From Bugula neritina (taxonomy: Eukaryota > Bryozoa > Gymnolaemata > Cheilostomatida > Bugulidae), in NCBI GenBank assembly GCA_964035545.1, contig OZ037767.1, positions 31,545,628-31,605,627 on the forward strand: DNA of 60,000 bases, read 5' to 3'. Of the stretch, positions 1 to 14,000 are shown one piece after another (the stretch's first letter is position 1; each line of letters opens with the position of its first letter). A program made the translations under genes and the position numbers. The notes beneath the pieces are model-generated. The model saw nothing but the letters and a program-made list of their open reading frames with translations. It had not been told where the DNA came from and did no database searches.

Positions 1-101
1 AAAAAATGCATCAAACTTGCAGGACTTGAAATGGAATCACTACAAAGCGGAATTTATAGACTGTTATACACAGGAAGTAGTATGTCATGTGATCATCCTA
101 C

Positions 102-2474
102 CAGAATCCTTGTCAAACTTGACCTTGGTGAGACGGTACATGATGACGGTGCCGTCAGGTATAAACACACTCTTTCTGTCTAGGGCGTCGTCGTCTTCGT
201 CATCTGACTCAATGTTCATTCTAGATCTGTTCAACTGTGGAATAACCACAACACAAGTGTGACATGTAGTGTGACATGTAGTGTGACAGATAGTGTGACA
301 GTTAGTGTGACAGTGACATGTAGTGTGACAACTAATGTGACAGCTAGTGTGACAGCTAGTGTGACAAGCAGTGTGACATGTAGTGTGTGACAGGCAGTGT
401 GACATGTAGTGTGACAGTTAGTGTGTGACAGACAGTGTGACATGTAGTGTGGCAGGTGGTGTGATGGCTATAGTGTGACAGCTAGTGTGACAACTAATGT
501 GACAGACATGACAGCTGTGACAAGTTTGACACAAATATATTATGCATGAATTATGTAAACATTAACAGCAGAAGAATAGTTGTATAAGAATAGAAGCTCA
601 ACTCTGAATACAGGCATTGTACTACCAGCATTCTGCTACCTACCGTTCTGCTACCTAAAGATGCACCGGTATTGGTGCTTATACACTCGCTATACACCTT
701 ATGAGTGAGTCACTGAGCAGGTATTTGTATGATGTAAGTTGCTGAGTGTATAACCATGACGGGTAGATATATTAAAAGTATGTAGTATAAGTAGTTAGTA
801 TAAGTTATAGTAAGTACATTAGATATAGTAAGTACAGTAGTTATAGTAAGTACAGTAGATAGTACATTAAGTTATCAGCTCTAGTATGTTGTAGCATGTA
901 TATAGTTATCACATGGGTTTCTGAAATGTATTGGTAAACGGGTGGTATTGTGTTGCTGCTAAATAGTAAACTGGTAAACTAACCGCGGGATTTCTCTCGT
1001 GGATGGAACATGTTAGTTTAGAGTCTTTCTTGATTGTAACCACACCAGACACAACGTAAACTGTAGTCTTCAGTCTCTCGGACAGCTGCTTGACTAGTGG
1101 ATTTTTAGTATCTAAGAGACTGAAACAAGCAGCTATAATAGAATTTTATTTGATTTAGTCATCAATTTGCTAAACAAAATATTATGTAATATATGGTCAG
1201 ATGTCAGCAATGCATTGTAACCAGATGTGTTGTTTAGCACTATTATAGTAAACTGTAACTTTGATTCCTAAATGCAATCCATTGCAGGATAAAAGTCAGA
1301 CATGAAAACATCTTGTAGGATCAAATAATAATTTTTTCTGGAATTTTCAGAGTTTACCCGAGATTGAGTTGTTAGTTTTATTAAAACCAGATAATATGCC
1401 AGATAGTAGAAAACGCAGTTAAAATTATTCAAAGGCATAAAATCTTACTGTTTATTAAAGTAGTGTACTAGTTGCTGCTCTCTTAGCTGATGCATATGCA
1501 GTTTTCCAAAGTCATTTTTCAGTATCACTGAAAAATCTCTATTCAATTCAACATCAAATACTTCCGCCAAGTGTTCCTTGGTTGAGCCCGCAACTTTCAG
1601 TACCCTGTGTGTATCAAACTCTCCAATGACTTCTTCAGGTGCAGTAAGCTCTTCCTACAACTCAGAAGAAAATATAGAGCTCTTTGGATGCTCCTTCCAG
1701 CGAGTCAAATTTTGAGTTTTTAAAGGAAAAAGACCTGCTGCTTCTAACGTAAAGTACTTAGCAAACAAAATAATATTTCACAACAAAATAATAATGAATA
1801 AATTGCACAGCTCTTCATAGCCCGCAGTTGCTCTGCTATGTCATGGAACTGAGTCTTCTAATGCTCATACCTTAATTGGTGGACTTCTAAACCTCCAACA
1901 ATTAGATAAAGTGTTATGATACCTTTGAAAGGTTATACACATTCTTAACAAAAACTTTCAGGGAAATTTTACAACAGATATATAAGACAGATTGCTTGGT
2001 AAACAAAGTGTTACTTGGAAATTACAAACATAGTCTAAATTGATGGCTCAAGCCTTTTTGTTTGTAGATAACTGGTACTGAGAAGAAGATATGAATGAAA
2101 ATCAATCTTGAAGTGTCTATAGTGTAAAAGAGTTGCCTAGAATTTAGTGCTGTTCAACTTTTAATTGATGAACAAAAACAAGTCAAGAGACTTTAAACTC
2201 TAAAGATTTGAATATACCCGAAGAGAAAAAAAGATAGCATAACAACCTCTTCGGAAAAATCCGTATCCTGTATCACAATATCCTGGAAACTCGTGTCATG
2301 GACAAATATGGACTTCTTGCGAAACAATCGTCCAATCACATTCTTCTTAGGATTTTCTTCCACAACTGCTAGAAGTCGAATTTTTGAGGAGTCAGCAAGA
2401 TGGGTGTTTGGTTTCCAATGTTCGCTGTCACTCACAAACGTCTGCTCCGCTTCATCTGTTGTAATCTTGAACAT
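102..2474 (-). CDS. Gasdermin-like pore-forming protein, N-terminal domain (partial, runs off left edge)
   Basis: Gasdermins are cytosolic proteins whose N-terminal domain, once freed by proteolysis, forms pores in membranes and causes lytic cell death. Four exons read in minus order: 2474-2247, 1654-1449, 1119-984 and 234-102. All phases agree (0, 2, 0, then 1), giving about 234 residues before the window ends. The chain begins MF, as many gasdermins do. Exon 1 has the early block SSKIRLLAVVEENPKKN, exon 3 the strand pair KTTVYVVSGVVTIKKDSKL after a helix, and exon 4 the block IPDGTVIMYRLTKVKF, which fits the family pattern of proline, aliphatic, Tyr and Lys before the linker. An acidic run, ESDDEDDDALD, precedes it. 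The exon 1 donor (GAG|GTTGTT) is weak but keeps frame. The C-terminal inhibitory domain and any protease site lie outside the window. Family assignment is from fold-pattern similarity, not a search. Confidence 0.72.
250..530. repeat. Minisatellite of about 10 bp in gasdermin intron 3
   Basis: Variants of tagtgtgaca and tgtgacatgtag recur about 25 times, starting about 15 bp inside the intron from the exon 4 acceptor. Read on the minus strand it gives open frames rich in CHT, which are repeat artefacts. Confidence 0.9.
765..885. repeat. Short degenerate repeat, agtaagtacagtag type
   Basis: A few copies of a roughly 20-bp unit built from agtaagtacagtagatatag, within gasdermin intron 3. No coding potential is seen. 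Confidence 0.6.
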
Positions 2475-3185
2475 GGCGTCTGCAAGACAAGCGTAGAAGA
2501 CCTTTCTAGAAGCATCAAACTAGAACCTAGTTAAACAGCTGCTATTCTCACCCACTGCTTTGTCCTGTTCGGGTACCGGTAGCGGGGTTAAACAGCTGCT
2601 ATGATGTAAGATTATCACTTAATTTAACAAAGTCTGACTGAAAACAGAACATAACCTTGTTGAAAAGTGAAAGCCAGCCGTAACCTGAACATTATAAAAT
2701 ACCGCATTGAAATTTTATTCAAATTACTGAAGTAATATGGCTATCATCAGACATTTTCTACTTCACCAATTGTAGTAGAGCGTAAAGGGGTTTACACACA
2801 ATTCAATAGTTGTAGTAAAACTGACAAGGGTGTACAACCATTTCATTTGTATTTTCTAGCATGAACTGCATAATGATTCATACAAGCATGAAGTAGAAGA
2901 GTTATGTTACCTGATTAAAACACTTTATAGCAAAAGTGTTATGATGGCACAAGATTAAACTCAGTAAAATATTTTCAAATTGCTAATTGTAAAAAGCAGC
3001 TGAAAACAACAGCTAAGTTGATAGAAAAATCAAGAATTGATAGCAATTCAAGTCAAAAGGAAATATTACAATTTATATAGCAAATGTTAGAGTAAATAGG
3101 TACAACAAATACTACAATAAACTAAAAAAAATGTTGTATAGTAAATAAAATGTAATGAGTTTAAGCATAGATATATTACTTGAAG

Positions 3186-3305
3186 TGTGAAGCTGAAAGT
3201 TAGCTGTTAGAGCTCAAAGTTAGCTGTTAGAGCTCAAAGTTAACTGTTAGAGCTCAAAGTTAGCTGTTAGAGCTCAAAGTTAGCTGTTAGAGCTCAAAGT
3301 TACCT
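3186..3305. repeat. 20-bp tandem repeat, about 5.5 copies
   Basis: The unit agttagctgttagagctcaa repeats head to tail with one or two substitutions. It is intergenic. Confidence 0.93.
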
Positions 3306-3757
3306 ACTAGCGACAGTCATGTATTGGGCTATGAGACTAAATGTAACTCATCAACCAGCATGGAGCACATGCTGGTAGGTAGTCTGTAAGTAGAGGCAAG
3401 TATCTTATTCTGTATAAAAACTATCCGAATATCATATCAACACTTGTGTCTAGTCAACTTCAGAAATTAACTCTCCGCAGAAAGGGAGAATAACCCCACA
3501 TAAAATGTATTTTTTTGACACTTGTGGGTCTAATCAGAGTGAGTTTATATTCAATATATAGAAGCATTAGAAATGTTTTATTTCTTTAAAGTTTTATGCT
3601 CACATCCTTTTCATGTTAATAAAAACGAAGATTTATACAATTCAACAATCTTTGTAACAATGCTTAATAAATATTTAGAACAGGTTAGTGCATGACTTTG
3701 GCTACACATATACGTTAAATAATTGTGGTATACCAGATAACATTGTGCATCATGTGA

Positions 3758-4497
3758 TGTATAGAGAGTATATACTGCTACAGTACACTAAACTGTAGTG
3801 TACTGCAGAGAGTATATACTGCTACAGTATACTAAACTGTAGTGTGGTGTAGAGAGTATATACTGCTACAGTACACTAAACTGTAGTGTGATGTATAGAG
3901 AGTATATACTGCTACAGTACACTAGATTGTAGTGTGGTGTAGAGAGTATATACTGCTACAGTACACTAAGACTGTAGTGTGGTGTAGAGAGTATATACTG
4001 CTACAGTACACTAAACTGTAGTGTGGTGTAGAGAGTATATACTGCTACAGTACACTAAGACTATAGTGTGGTGTAGAGAGTATATACTGCTACAGTACAC
4101 TAGATTGTAGTGTGGTGTAGAGAGTATTTACTGCTACAGTACACTAAGATTGTAGTGTGGTGTAGAGAGTATATACTGCTACAGTACACTAGACTGTAGT
4201 GTGGTGTAGAGAGTATATACTGCTACAGTACACTAAGACTGTAGTGTGGTGTAGAGAGTATATACTGCTACAGTACACTAAACTGTAGTGTGATGTGTAG
4301 AGAGTATATACTGCTACAGTACACTAAGACTGTAGTGTGATGTGTAAAGAGTATATACTGCTACAGTACACTAAGACTGTAGTGTGATGTGTAAAGAGTA
4401 TATACTGCTACAGTACACTAAGACTGTAGTGTACTGTAGAGAGTATATACTCTTTACAGTACACAAAGACTGTAGTGTGGTGTAAAGAGTATATATG
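3758..4497. repeat. Hairpin-bearing minisatellite, 44-47 bp unit, about 16 copies
   Basis: Each unit carries gagagtatatactgctaca followed by a sequence with inverted arms, ctacagt and actgtag, around a 7-nt spacer (acactaa and variants). Copies differ in the spacer and in a 2-4 bp length change near the tgtag/gtgta end. Lies 0.5 kb downstream of the vWA gene stop. Confidence 0.92.
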
Positions 4498-5002
4498 GCG
4501 ACAGCAGTAAAGTAATTTATTAGTGTAACTGAATTATACAACATAGAGAGAATTGTGAGGTTACAAGGGTTAACTTAGTAGCTATATTTAGCAGGCAGAA
4601 TGCTATAGCATACCACGGTCCTACGTAAGTACAGCAGATTTCTTTACAAAAATAATGAATCAGACAGACAATATTAAAATGTAAAGCTGAAAAGTGACAA
4701 TAGTTAATCACAAAAACACAAAATAATAATATTTTTTCTGTTACACACTATAATACAATATTGATAGAAATAAGGGTGCCATTACTAGCATGATATATAA
4801 ATTGTGTAAACAAATAGCTGTGAAATAGTAGAAATGCCAACAACAAACACTAAAATGATTATCTTTATAGAATTTGAAGAGTAATTATATTATCAAAACA
4901 AAAAATTAGCAAGCAGATCACTGATTGGCTGATTTAAATGACTGTTCAGCTGTATTAAGATCACAGATTGGTTGATCATATATACAGAATTTCTTTTACT
5001 CT

Positions 5003-8000
5003 TTATTTTTTGCTTGCTTTTCTCTTTTGAAACTTCTGCATGGCTTTGTTGGTTCTGTCGTAGTAGACATTGGCGACCGAATCACTCACATAGTGGGAAT
5101 ACGCACTCTCAGATTTAGACTGAAACACATAAATAAGTTAACAATCAGTATAAATAACTGGCAGCTGTGCAACTCATTTGATAGAAGACAGCTACAAGAT
5201 ATGAGCGTAGTAATACATGTACGTAGTAATGTAAGAGCATAATAATACAGGAGCGTAGTAGTACATGTACGTAGTAATGTAAGAGCATAGTAATACATGT
5301 ACGTAAATATGATATCTTGTCTATTATAAATGTTATTGCTAACTTCATCAGTGATTTCACTATATCTCCATCAAACTGAGGCACAACTGATGACATTCTT
5401 CATTATATTTACAGGGTTTCCTTTGACTAGATACGGCAGACTAATAAAACCGGTTGTCTAGCATTACCACCAGCCTAAACGACCTTACTTCTTTAGGTCA
5501 AACCAACTTAATGCCAAATAAAACTCTTACTCTTGGGGCTGCAGCAAGCTGAGCTTTGGTGACCCTTCGTTGCTCGGTGAGTACACCCTGAAGGTCACTC
5601 AGGTCATCCATATAGTACTCATCATCTCCGAGAGCCTCAGTTTCAAACTCATCATCTCCGAGAGCATTTGATCTAAACTCTAGACCATCACTAAAGATAG
5701 AATATAATCATGTCTTTACGTCAAGACTGTTGACATCTACTGAGTATATTAACTGTGTGACGTCTGCTCTACACACGTCTGCTATACATACACGTCTGCT
5801 ATATATACACACACGTCTGCTGTATATATACACGTCTGCTATATATACACACACGTCTGCTGTATATATACACGTCTGCTACATATATACACACGTCTGC
5901 TATACACACGTCTGCTATACACACGTCTGCTGTATATATACACGTCTGCTGTATATACACACACGTCTGCTATATATAAACACGTCTGCTACATATATAC
6001 ACACGTCTGCTACATATATACACACGTCTGCTATACACACGTCTGCTACATATACACACGTCTGCTATATACACACATGTTTGCTATATATAAACACACG
6101 TCTGCTGTATATATACACTGTCTGTTATATACACACACATCTGCTATATACACACATGTTTGCTATATATAAACGTCTGCATGCATGTATATATACACGT
6201 CTGCTGTATATACACACACGTCTGCTATATATACACACACGTCTGCTATACACACGTCTGCTACATATACACACGTCTGCTGTATACACACATGTTTGCT
6301 ATATATAAACGTCTGCTGTATATACACACACGTCTGCTATATATATACACACGTCTGCTATATATATACACACATGTCTGCTATATATAAACGTCTGCAT
6401 GCTACAGTATAGAAAGTCTCACCGTCGTGGCTGTGTCTTCCGTCTTATATTCATATTCTTCTTAGCCTTGAGAGCAAACATGGCGTTCTCATACTGTCCT
6501 GCCAAACCCATCTCACTCACGGTCTTGGAAGTTGCGGCCCCCACGACATCCAAGTCCATTTCTAAACACACAAGCAGACGATGTTACTTGCCAGAAAAGA
6601 TGAACAGACAGACACTGCAGACGTACAGGCAGACGTACAGACTTACCATGCTCTGCCTTAGTCCTCTGGTCCGTACACTCCCTGATGATGGTGACGGCAC
6701 GTAGGTACTCTTCCCCGCCTCGTGTTGTAAACTTCACCTGCACTTGAAAGGGTAGTTTAGACGGCTGGCTGGAGGAGGGCCGCTGACTTGAGCTGGATGG
6801 GACTTCCTCTCCCGTAATGTTCTGCACAAACACATTCTCCGCACTGACTGGCAGGATCTTCTGAGGACCATCACAGTCAAACTTCCCTTCTGCTGCTTCT
6901 GTCATCCCTGCTGCCTCTGTCATCCCTGCTGCCGCTGGTGCTTCTGTCCTCCCTGCTGCCGCTGGTGCTTCTGTCATCCCTGCTGCCTCTGCTGCTTCTG
7001 TCCTCCCTGCTGCCGCTGGTGCTTCTGTCATCCCTGCTGCCGCTGGTGCTTCTGTCATCCCTGCTGCCGCTGGTGCTGCTGTCATCCCTGCTGCCAAAGT
7101 GCCCGTCTGCTGGTCCTCTTCCCTGATATCCATGGGAGCCTCATCTAAACCAGAGGGCAGACAACTTCAGTGTAATGAGGTAATAATACGGCTAGTCGGC
7201 TACGATGACAAACCACAGTACTGTGGGTAGTAACTACAGCTACAGTACTGTGGATATGAACTACAGCTACAGTACTGTGGGTAGTAACTACAGCTACAGT
7301 ACTGTGGATATTGACTATAGTTACTATACACTACAGAAATACAACTCACTCTCATTTGAAATGGTTTTCACTCCAAACTCAACTACCATATCCATGCCCT
7401 CCGTTACGTTACCGAGTTGGTCTTGTTTAGTGCTGCTCTGCACAGCGAGGTTATCTCGATCTCTTATATACCTGCAATAGTTTACAATACATCTGCAATA
7501 GTTTACAATACATCTGCAATAGTTTACAATATACCTGCAGTAGTTTACAATATACCTGCAATAGTTTACAATGCACCTGCAATAGTTTACAATATACCTG
7601 CAGTAGTTTACAATATACATTGCCAAGTGAGAATGTAGCTTAACTCACAAGCTGTGATGAAGACAAAAGTAAACCGTCACGTCCACAGCTACGGTGCGAC
7701 TAGTGAGAATATTTCCAAACTGGTCGTTGAGGTTGGCCTGATTGACGATATCCACGGTGCCGCCGGTCATTTGGGCCACCGTGCCAAGGTGGACCAGTTT
7801 GCAGTCAGTTCCCTCCATACTAATCACTGAGACTGTTATACTGCAAGTAGTAACGCAATACTATTCTACAGTACAGTATGATACTCTACAGTACAGTATA
7901 GTATAATACTCTACAGTATAGTATAATACACTACAGTATAGTATAATACTCTACAGTATATATAATACTATACAGTATAGTATAATACTCTACGGTATAG

Positions 8001-11000
8001 TATAATACTCTACAGTATAGTATAATACTCTACAGTATAGTATAATACCCTCTATATACAGTATAATACACTACAGTATAGTATAATACTCTACAGTATA
8101 GTATAATACTCTACAGTATAGTATAATACTCTACAGTATAGTATAATACTCTACAGTATAGTATAATACTCTACAGTATAGTATAATACTCTACAGTATA
8201 GTATAATACTCTACAGTATAGTATAATACTCTACAGTATATATAATACTCTACGGTATAGTATAATACTCTACGGTATAGTATAATACTCTACAGTATAG
8301 TATAATACTCTACAGTATAGTATAATACTCTACAGTATATATAACACTCTACAGTATAGTATAATACTCTACAGTATAGTATAATACTCTACAGTACAGT
8401 ATAATACTCTACAGTACAGTATAATACTCTACAGTATAGTATAATACTCTACAGTATAGTATAATACTCTACAGTATAGTATAATACTCTACAGTATAGT
8501 ATAATACTCTACAGTATAGTATAACACTCTACAGTATAGTATAATACTCTACAGTATATATAACACTCTACAGTATAGTATAATACTCTACAGTATAGTA
8601 TAATACTCTACAGTATATATAATACTCCACAGTATAGTATAACACTCTACAGTATATTATAATACTCTACAGTATAGTATAATGCTCTACAGTACAGTAT
8701 AATATTCTACAGTATAGTATAATACTCTACAGTATAGTATAATACTCTACAGTATAGTATAATACTCTACAGTACAGTATAATACTCTACAGTACAGTAT
8801 AATACTCTACAGTATAGTATAATACTCTACAGTATAGTATAATACTCTACAGTATAGTATAATACTCTACAGTATAGTATAATACTCTACGGTATAGTAT
8901 AATACTCTACAGTATAGTATAGTATAATACTCTACGGTATAGTATAATACTCTACAGTATAGTATAATACTCTACTCGATGTCCTCACTTGTTGTCCTTA
9001 GCGTAGTTCCCAAATCCTTTGTAGACATCTCTGCAGGCCGTGATCTCTAGCTCATCGGCGTAATCATCTGGCAGTGTGCCAATCCCATTGTTAGCACATC
9101 CATCTGTGCAGATGATGACCTTTGACCCCTTGACACTAGACGCCATCACAAGGGCCGACCAGAGCCCGGGGCCAAGAGCAGTATTTCCTCTTACGTCCAG
9201 CCTGAGTAACACAGCAGTGTGTACATTACAGCAGTGTGTACATTACAGGTGAGTGTATATTATAGGTGAGTGTAGGTTACAGGTGAGTGTACAGTACAGG
9301 TGAGTGTACGTTACAGAGTTTACAGGTTTACAAAGGATGAGTGTAAAGTGAGAACCAACTTGTTTAGCCTTTTGACGACCTTGTCAAAAGTTTTACTGAT
9401 AGGTTTGAGGTTTTTGAGATCTTCAGCTTTGCGTGTAAGTTGGTCCATGTCATTCAGTACGTCTCTCTTGAACTCCACCATATCTGAGTGGCAGTCACCG
9501 TACATTTCAACCTGCGGGATACGATATGTACTACAGAGTAGCCAATGACGGTGCAGCATACACATAACCAACCAATGAGCACACAGCATACACGTAACAC
9601 ACATAAGCACACAACAATAACTATATATAGAATACTGTTACTGTATATAGAATACTGTTACTATATATAGAATACTGTTACTATATATAGAATACTGTTA
9701 CTATATATAGAATACTGTTACTGTATATAGAATACTGTTACTATATATAGAATACTGTTACTATATATAGAATACTGTTACTATATATAGAATACTGTTA
9801 CTATATATAGAATACTGTTACTGTATATAGAATACTGTTACTATATATAGAATACTGTTACTGTATATAGAATACTGTTACTGTATATAGAATACTGCTA
9901 CTATATATAGAATACTGTTACTATATATAGAATACTGTTACTGTATATAGAATACTGTTACTATATATAGAATACTGTTACTATATATAGAATACTGTTA
10001 CTGTATATAGAATACTGTTACTGTATATAGAATACTGTTACTGTATATAGAATACTGTTACTATATATAGAATACTGTTACTATATATAGAATACTGTTA
10101 CTGTATATAGAATACTGTTACTATATATAGAATACTGTTACTGTATATAGAATACTGTTACTGTATATAGAATACTGTTACTATATATAGAATACTGTTA
10201 CTATATATAGAATACTGTTACTATATATAGAATACTGTTACTATATATAGAATACTGTTACTGTATATAGAATACTGTTACTATATATAGAATACTGTTA
10301 CTATATATAGAATACTGTTACTGTATATAGAATACTGTTACTGTATATAGAATACTGTTACTATATATAGAATACTGTTACTATATATAGAATACTGTTA
10401 CTGTATATAGAATACTGTTACTATATATAGAATACTGTTACTGTATATAGAATACTGTTACTATATATAGAATACTGTTACTGTATATAGAATACTGTTA
10501 CTATATATAGAATACTGTTACTATATATAGAATACTGTTACTATATATAGAATACTGATACTATATATAGAATACTGTTACTATATATAGAATACTGTTA
10601 CTATATATAGAATACTGTTACTATATATAGAATACTGTTACTGTATATAGAATACTGTTACTATATATAGAATACTGTTACTATATATAGAATACTGTTA
10701 CTATATATAGAATACTGTTACTGTATATAGAATACTGTTACTGTATATAGAATACTGTTACTATATATAGAATACTGTTACTGTATATAGAATACTGTTA
10801 CTATATATAGAATACTGTTACTGTATATAGAATACTGTTACTATATATAGAATACTGTTACTGTATATAGAATACTGTTACTGTATATAGAATACTGTTA
10901 CTATATATAGAATACTGTTACTGTATATAGAATACTGTTACTATATATAGAATACTGTTACTATATATAGAATACTGTTACTATATATAGAATACTGTTA

Positions 11001-14000
11001 CTATATATAGAATACTGTTACTGTATATAGAATACTGTTACTATATATAGAATACTGTTACTGTATATAGAATACTGTTACTATATATAGAATACTGTTA
11101 CTATATATAGAATACTGTTACTATATATAGAATACTGTTACTATATATAGAATACTGTTACTATATATAGAATACTGTTACTATATATAGAATACTGTTA
11201 CTGTATATAGAATACTGTTACTATATATAGAATACTGTTACTGTATATAGAATACTGTTACTGTATATAGAATACTGTTACTATATATAGAATACTGTTA
11301 CTATATATAGAATACTGTTACTGTATATAGAATACTGTTACTATATATAGAATACTGTTACTGTATATAGAATACTGTTACTATATATAGAATACTGTTA
11401 CTATATATAGAATACTGTTACTATATATAGAATACTGTTACTATATATAGAATACTGTTACTATATATAGAATACTGTTACTATATATAGAATACTGTTA
11501 CTATATATAGAATACTGTTACTATATATAGAATACTGTTACTATATATAGAATACTGTTACTATATATAGAATACTGTTACTATATATAGAATACTGTTA
11601 CTGTATATAGAATACTGTTACTATATATAGAATACTGTTACTGTATATAGAATACTGTTACTATATATAGAATACTGTTACTATATATAGAATACTGTTA
11701 CTATATATAGAATACTGATACTATATATAGAATACTGTTACTATATATAGAATACTGTTACTATATATAGAATACTGTTACTATATATAGAATACTGTTA
11801 CTGTATATAGAATACTGTTACTATATATAGAATACTGTTACTATATATAGAATACTGTTACTATATATAGAATACTGTTACTGTATATAGAATACTGTTA
11901 CTGTATATAGAATACTGTTACTATATATAGAATACTGTTACTGTATATAGAATACTGTTACTATATATAGAATACTGTTACTGTATATAGAATACTGTTA
12001 CTATATATAGAATACTGTTACTGTATATAGAATACTGTTACTGTATATAGAATACTGTTACTATATATAGAATACTGTTACTATATATAGAATACTGTTA
12101 CTGTATATAGAATACTGTTACTATATATAGAATACTGTTACTGTATATAGAATACTGTTACTGTATATAGAATACTGTTACTATATATAGAATACTGTTA
12201 CTATATATAGAATACTGTTACTATATATAGAATACTGTTACTGTATATAGAATACTGTTACTGTATATAGAATACTGCTACTATATATAGAATACTGTTA
12301 CTGTATATAGAATACTGTTACTGTATATAGAATACTGTTACTATATATAGAATACTGTTACTATATATAGAATACTGTTACTGTATATAGAATACTGTTA
12401 CTATATATAGAATACTGTTACTATATATAGAATACTGTTACTATATATAGAATACTGTTACTGTATATAGAATACTGTTACTATATATAGAATACTGCTA
12501 CTATATATAGAATACTGTTACTGTATATAGAATACTGTTACTATATATAGAATACTGTTACTGTATATAGAATACTGTTACTGTATATAGAATACTGTTA
12601 CTATATATAGAATACTGTTACTGTATATATAGAATACTGTTACTATATATAGAATACTGTTACTATATATAGAATACTGTTACTGTATATAGAATACTGT
12701 TACTATATATAGAATACTGTTACTGTATATAGAATACTGTTACTATATATAGAATACTGTTACTATATATAGAATACTGTTACTGTATATAGAATACTGT
12801 TACTATATATAGAATACTGTTACTATATATAGAATACTGTTACTGTATATAGAATACTGTTACTGTATATAGAATACTGTTACTATATATAGAATACTGT
12901 TACTATATATAGAATACTGTTACTGTATATAGAATACTGTTACTATATATAGAATACTGTTACTATATATAGAATACTGTTACTGTATATAGAATACTGT
13001 TACTATATATAGAATACTGTTACTGTATATAGAATACTGTTACTATATATAGAATACTGTTACTGTATATAGAATACTGTTACTATATATAGAACACTGC
13101 TACTATATATAGAATACTGTTACTATATATAGAATACTGTTACTATATATAGAATACTGTTACTATATATAGAATACTGTTACTATATATAGAATACTGT
13201 TACTATATATAGAATACTGTTACTATATATAGAATACTGTTACTGTATATAGAATACTGTTACTGTATATAGAATACTGTTACTATATATAGAATACTGT
13301 TACTGTATATAGAATACTGTTACTGTATATAGAATACTGTTACTGTATATAGAATACTGTTACTGTATATAGAATACTGTTACTATATATAGAATACTGT
13401 TACTATATATAGAATACTGTTACTATATATAGAATACTGTTAGTGTATATAGAATACTGTTACTGTATATAGAATACTGTTACTGTATATAGAATACTGT
13501 TACTATATATAGAATACTGTTACTATATATAGAATACTGTTACTATATATAGAATACTGTTACTGTATATAGAATACTGTTACTATATATAGAATACTGT
13601 TACTATATATAGAATACTGTTACTATATATAGAATACTGTTACTGTATATAGAATACTGTTACTGTATATAGAATACTGTTACTATATATAGAATACTGT
13701 TACTATATATAGAATACTGTTACTGTATATAGAATACTGTTACTATATATAGAATACTGTTACTATATATAGAATACTGTTACTGTATATAGAATACTGT
13801 TACTGTATATAGAATACTGTTACTGTATATAGAATACTGTTACTGTATATAGAATACTGTTACTGTATATAGAATACTGTTACTATATATAGAATACTGT
13901 TACTATATATAGAATACTGTTACTATATATAGAATACTGTTACTGTATATAGAATACTGTTACTATATATAGAATACTGTTACTATATATAGAATACTGT

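Larger units (their letters stand above)
2475..5002. other. Intergenic stretch between the vWA gene 3' end and the gasdermin start
   Basis: Both neighbours lie on the minus strand, so this would hold the gasdermin 5' leader and promoter. No promoter motif could be singled out. It contains two tandem arrays (about 3190 and 3760-4497) and a GC-richer patch at about 2545-2590 (gctttgtcctgttcgggtac). That patch recurs in reverse orientation at about 58693-58722, so it is a dispersed repeat fragment. Confidence 0.6.

Noticed and set aside
5730-6412. Plus-strand open frames of 192, 76 and 75 codons
   Set aside because: Translations of the cacgtctgctatatatac array in intron 10 of the minus-strand vWA gene; all frames are open because the unit lacks stops.
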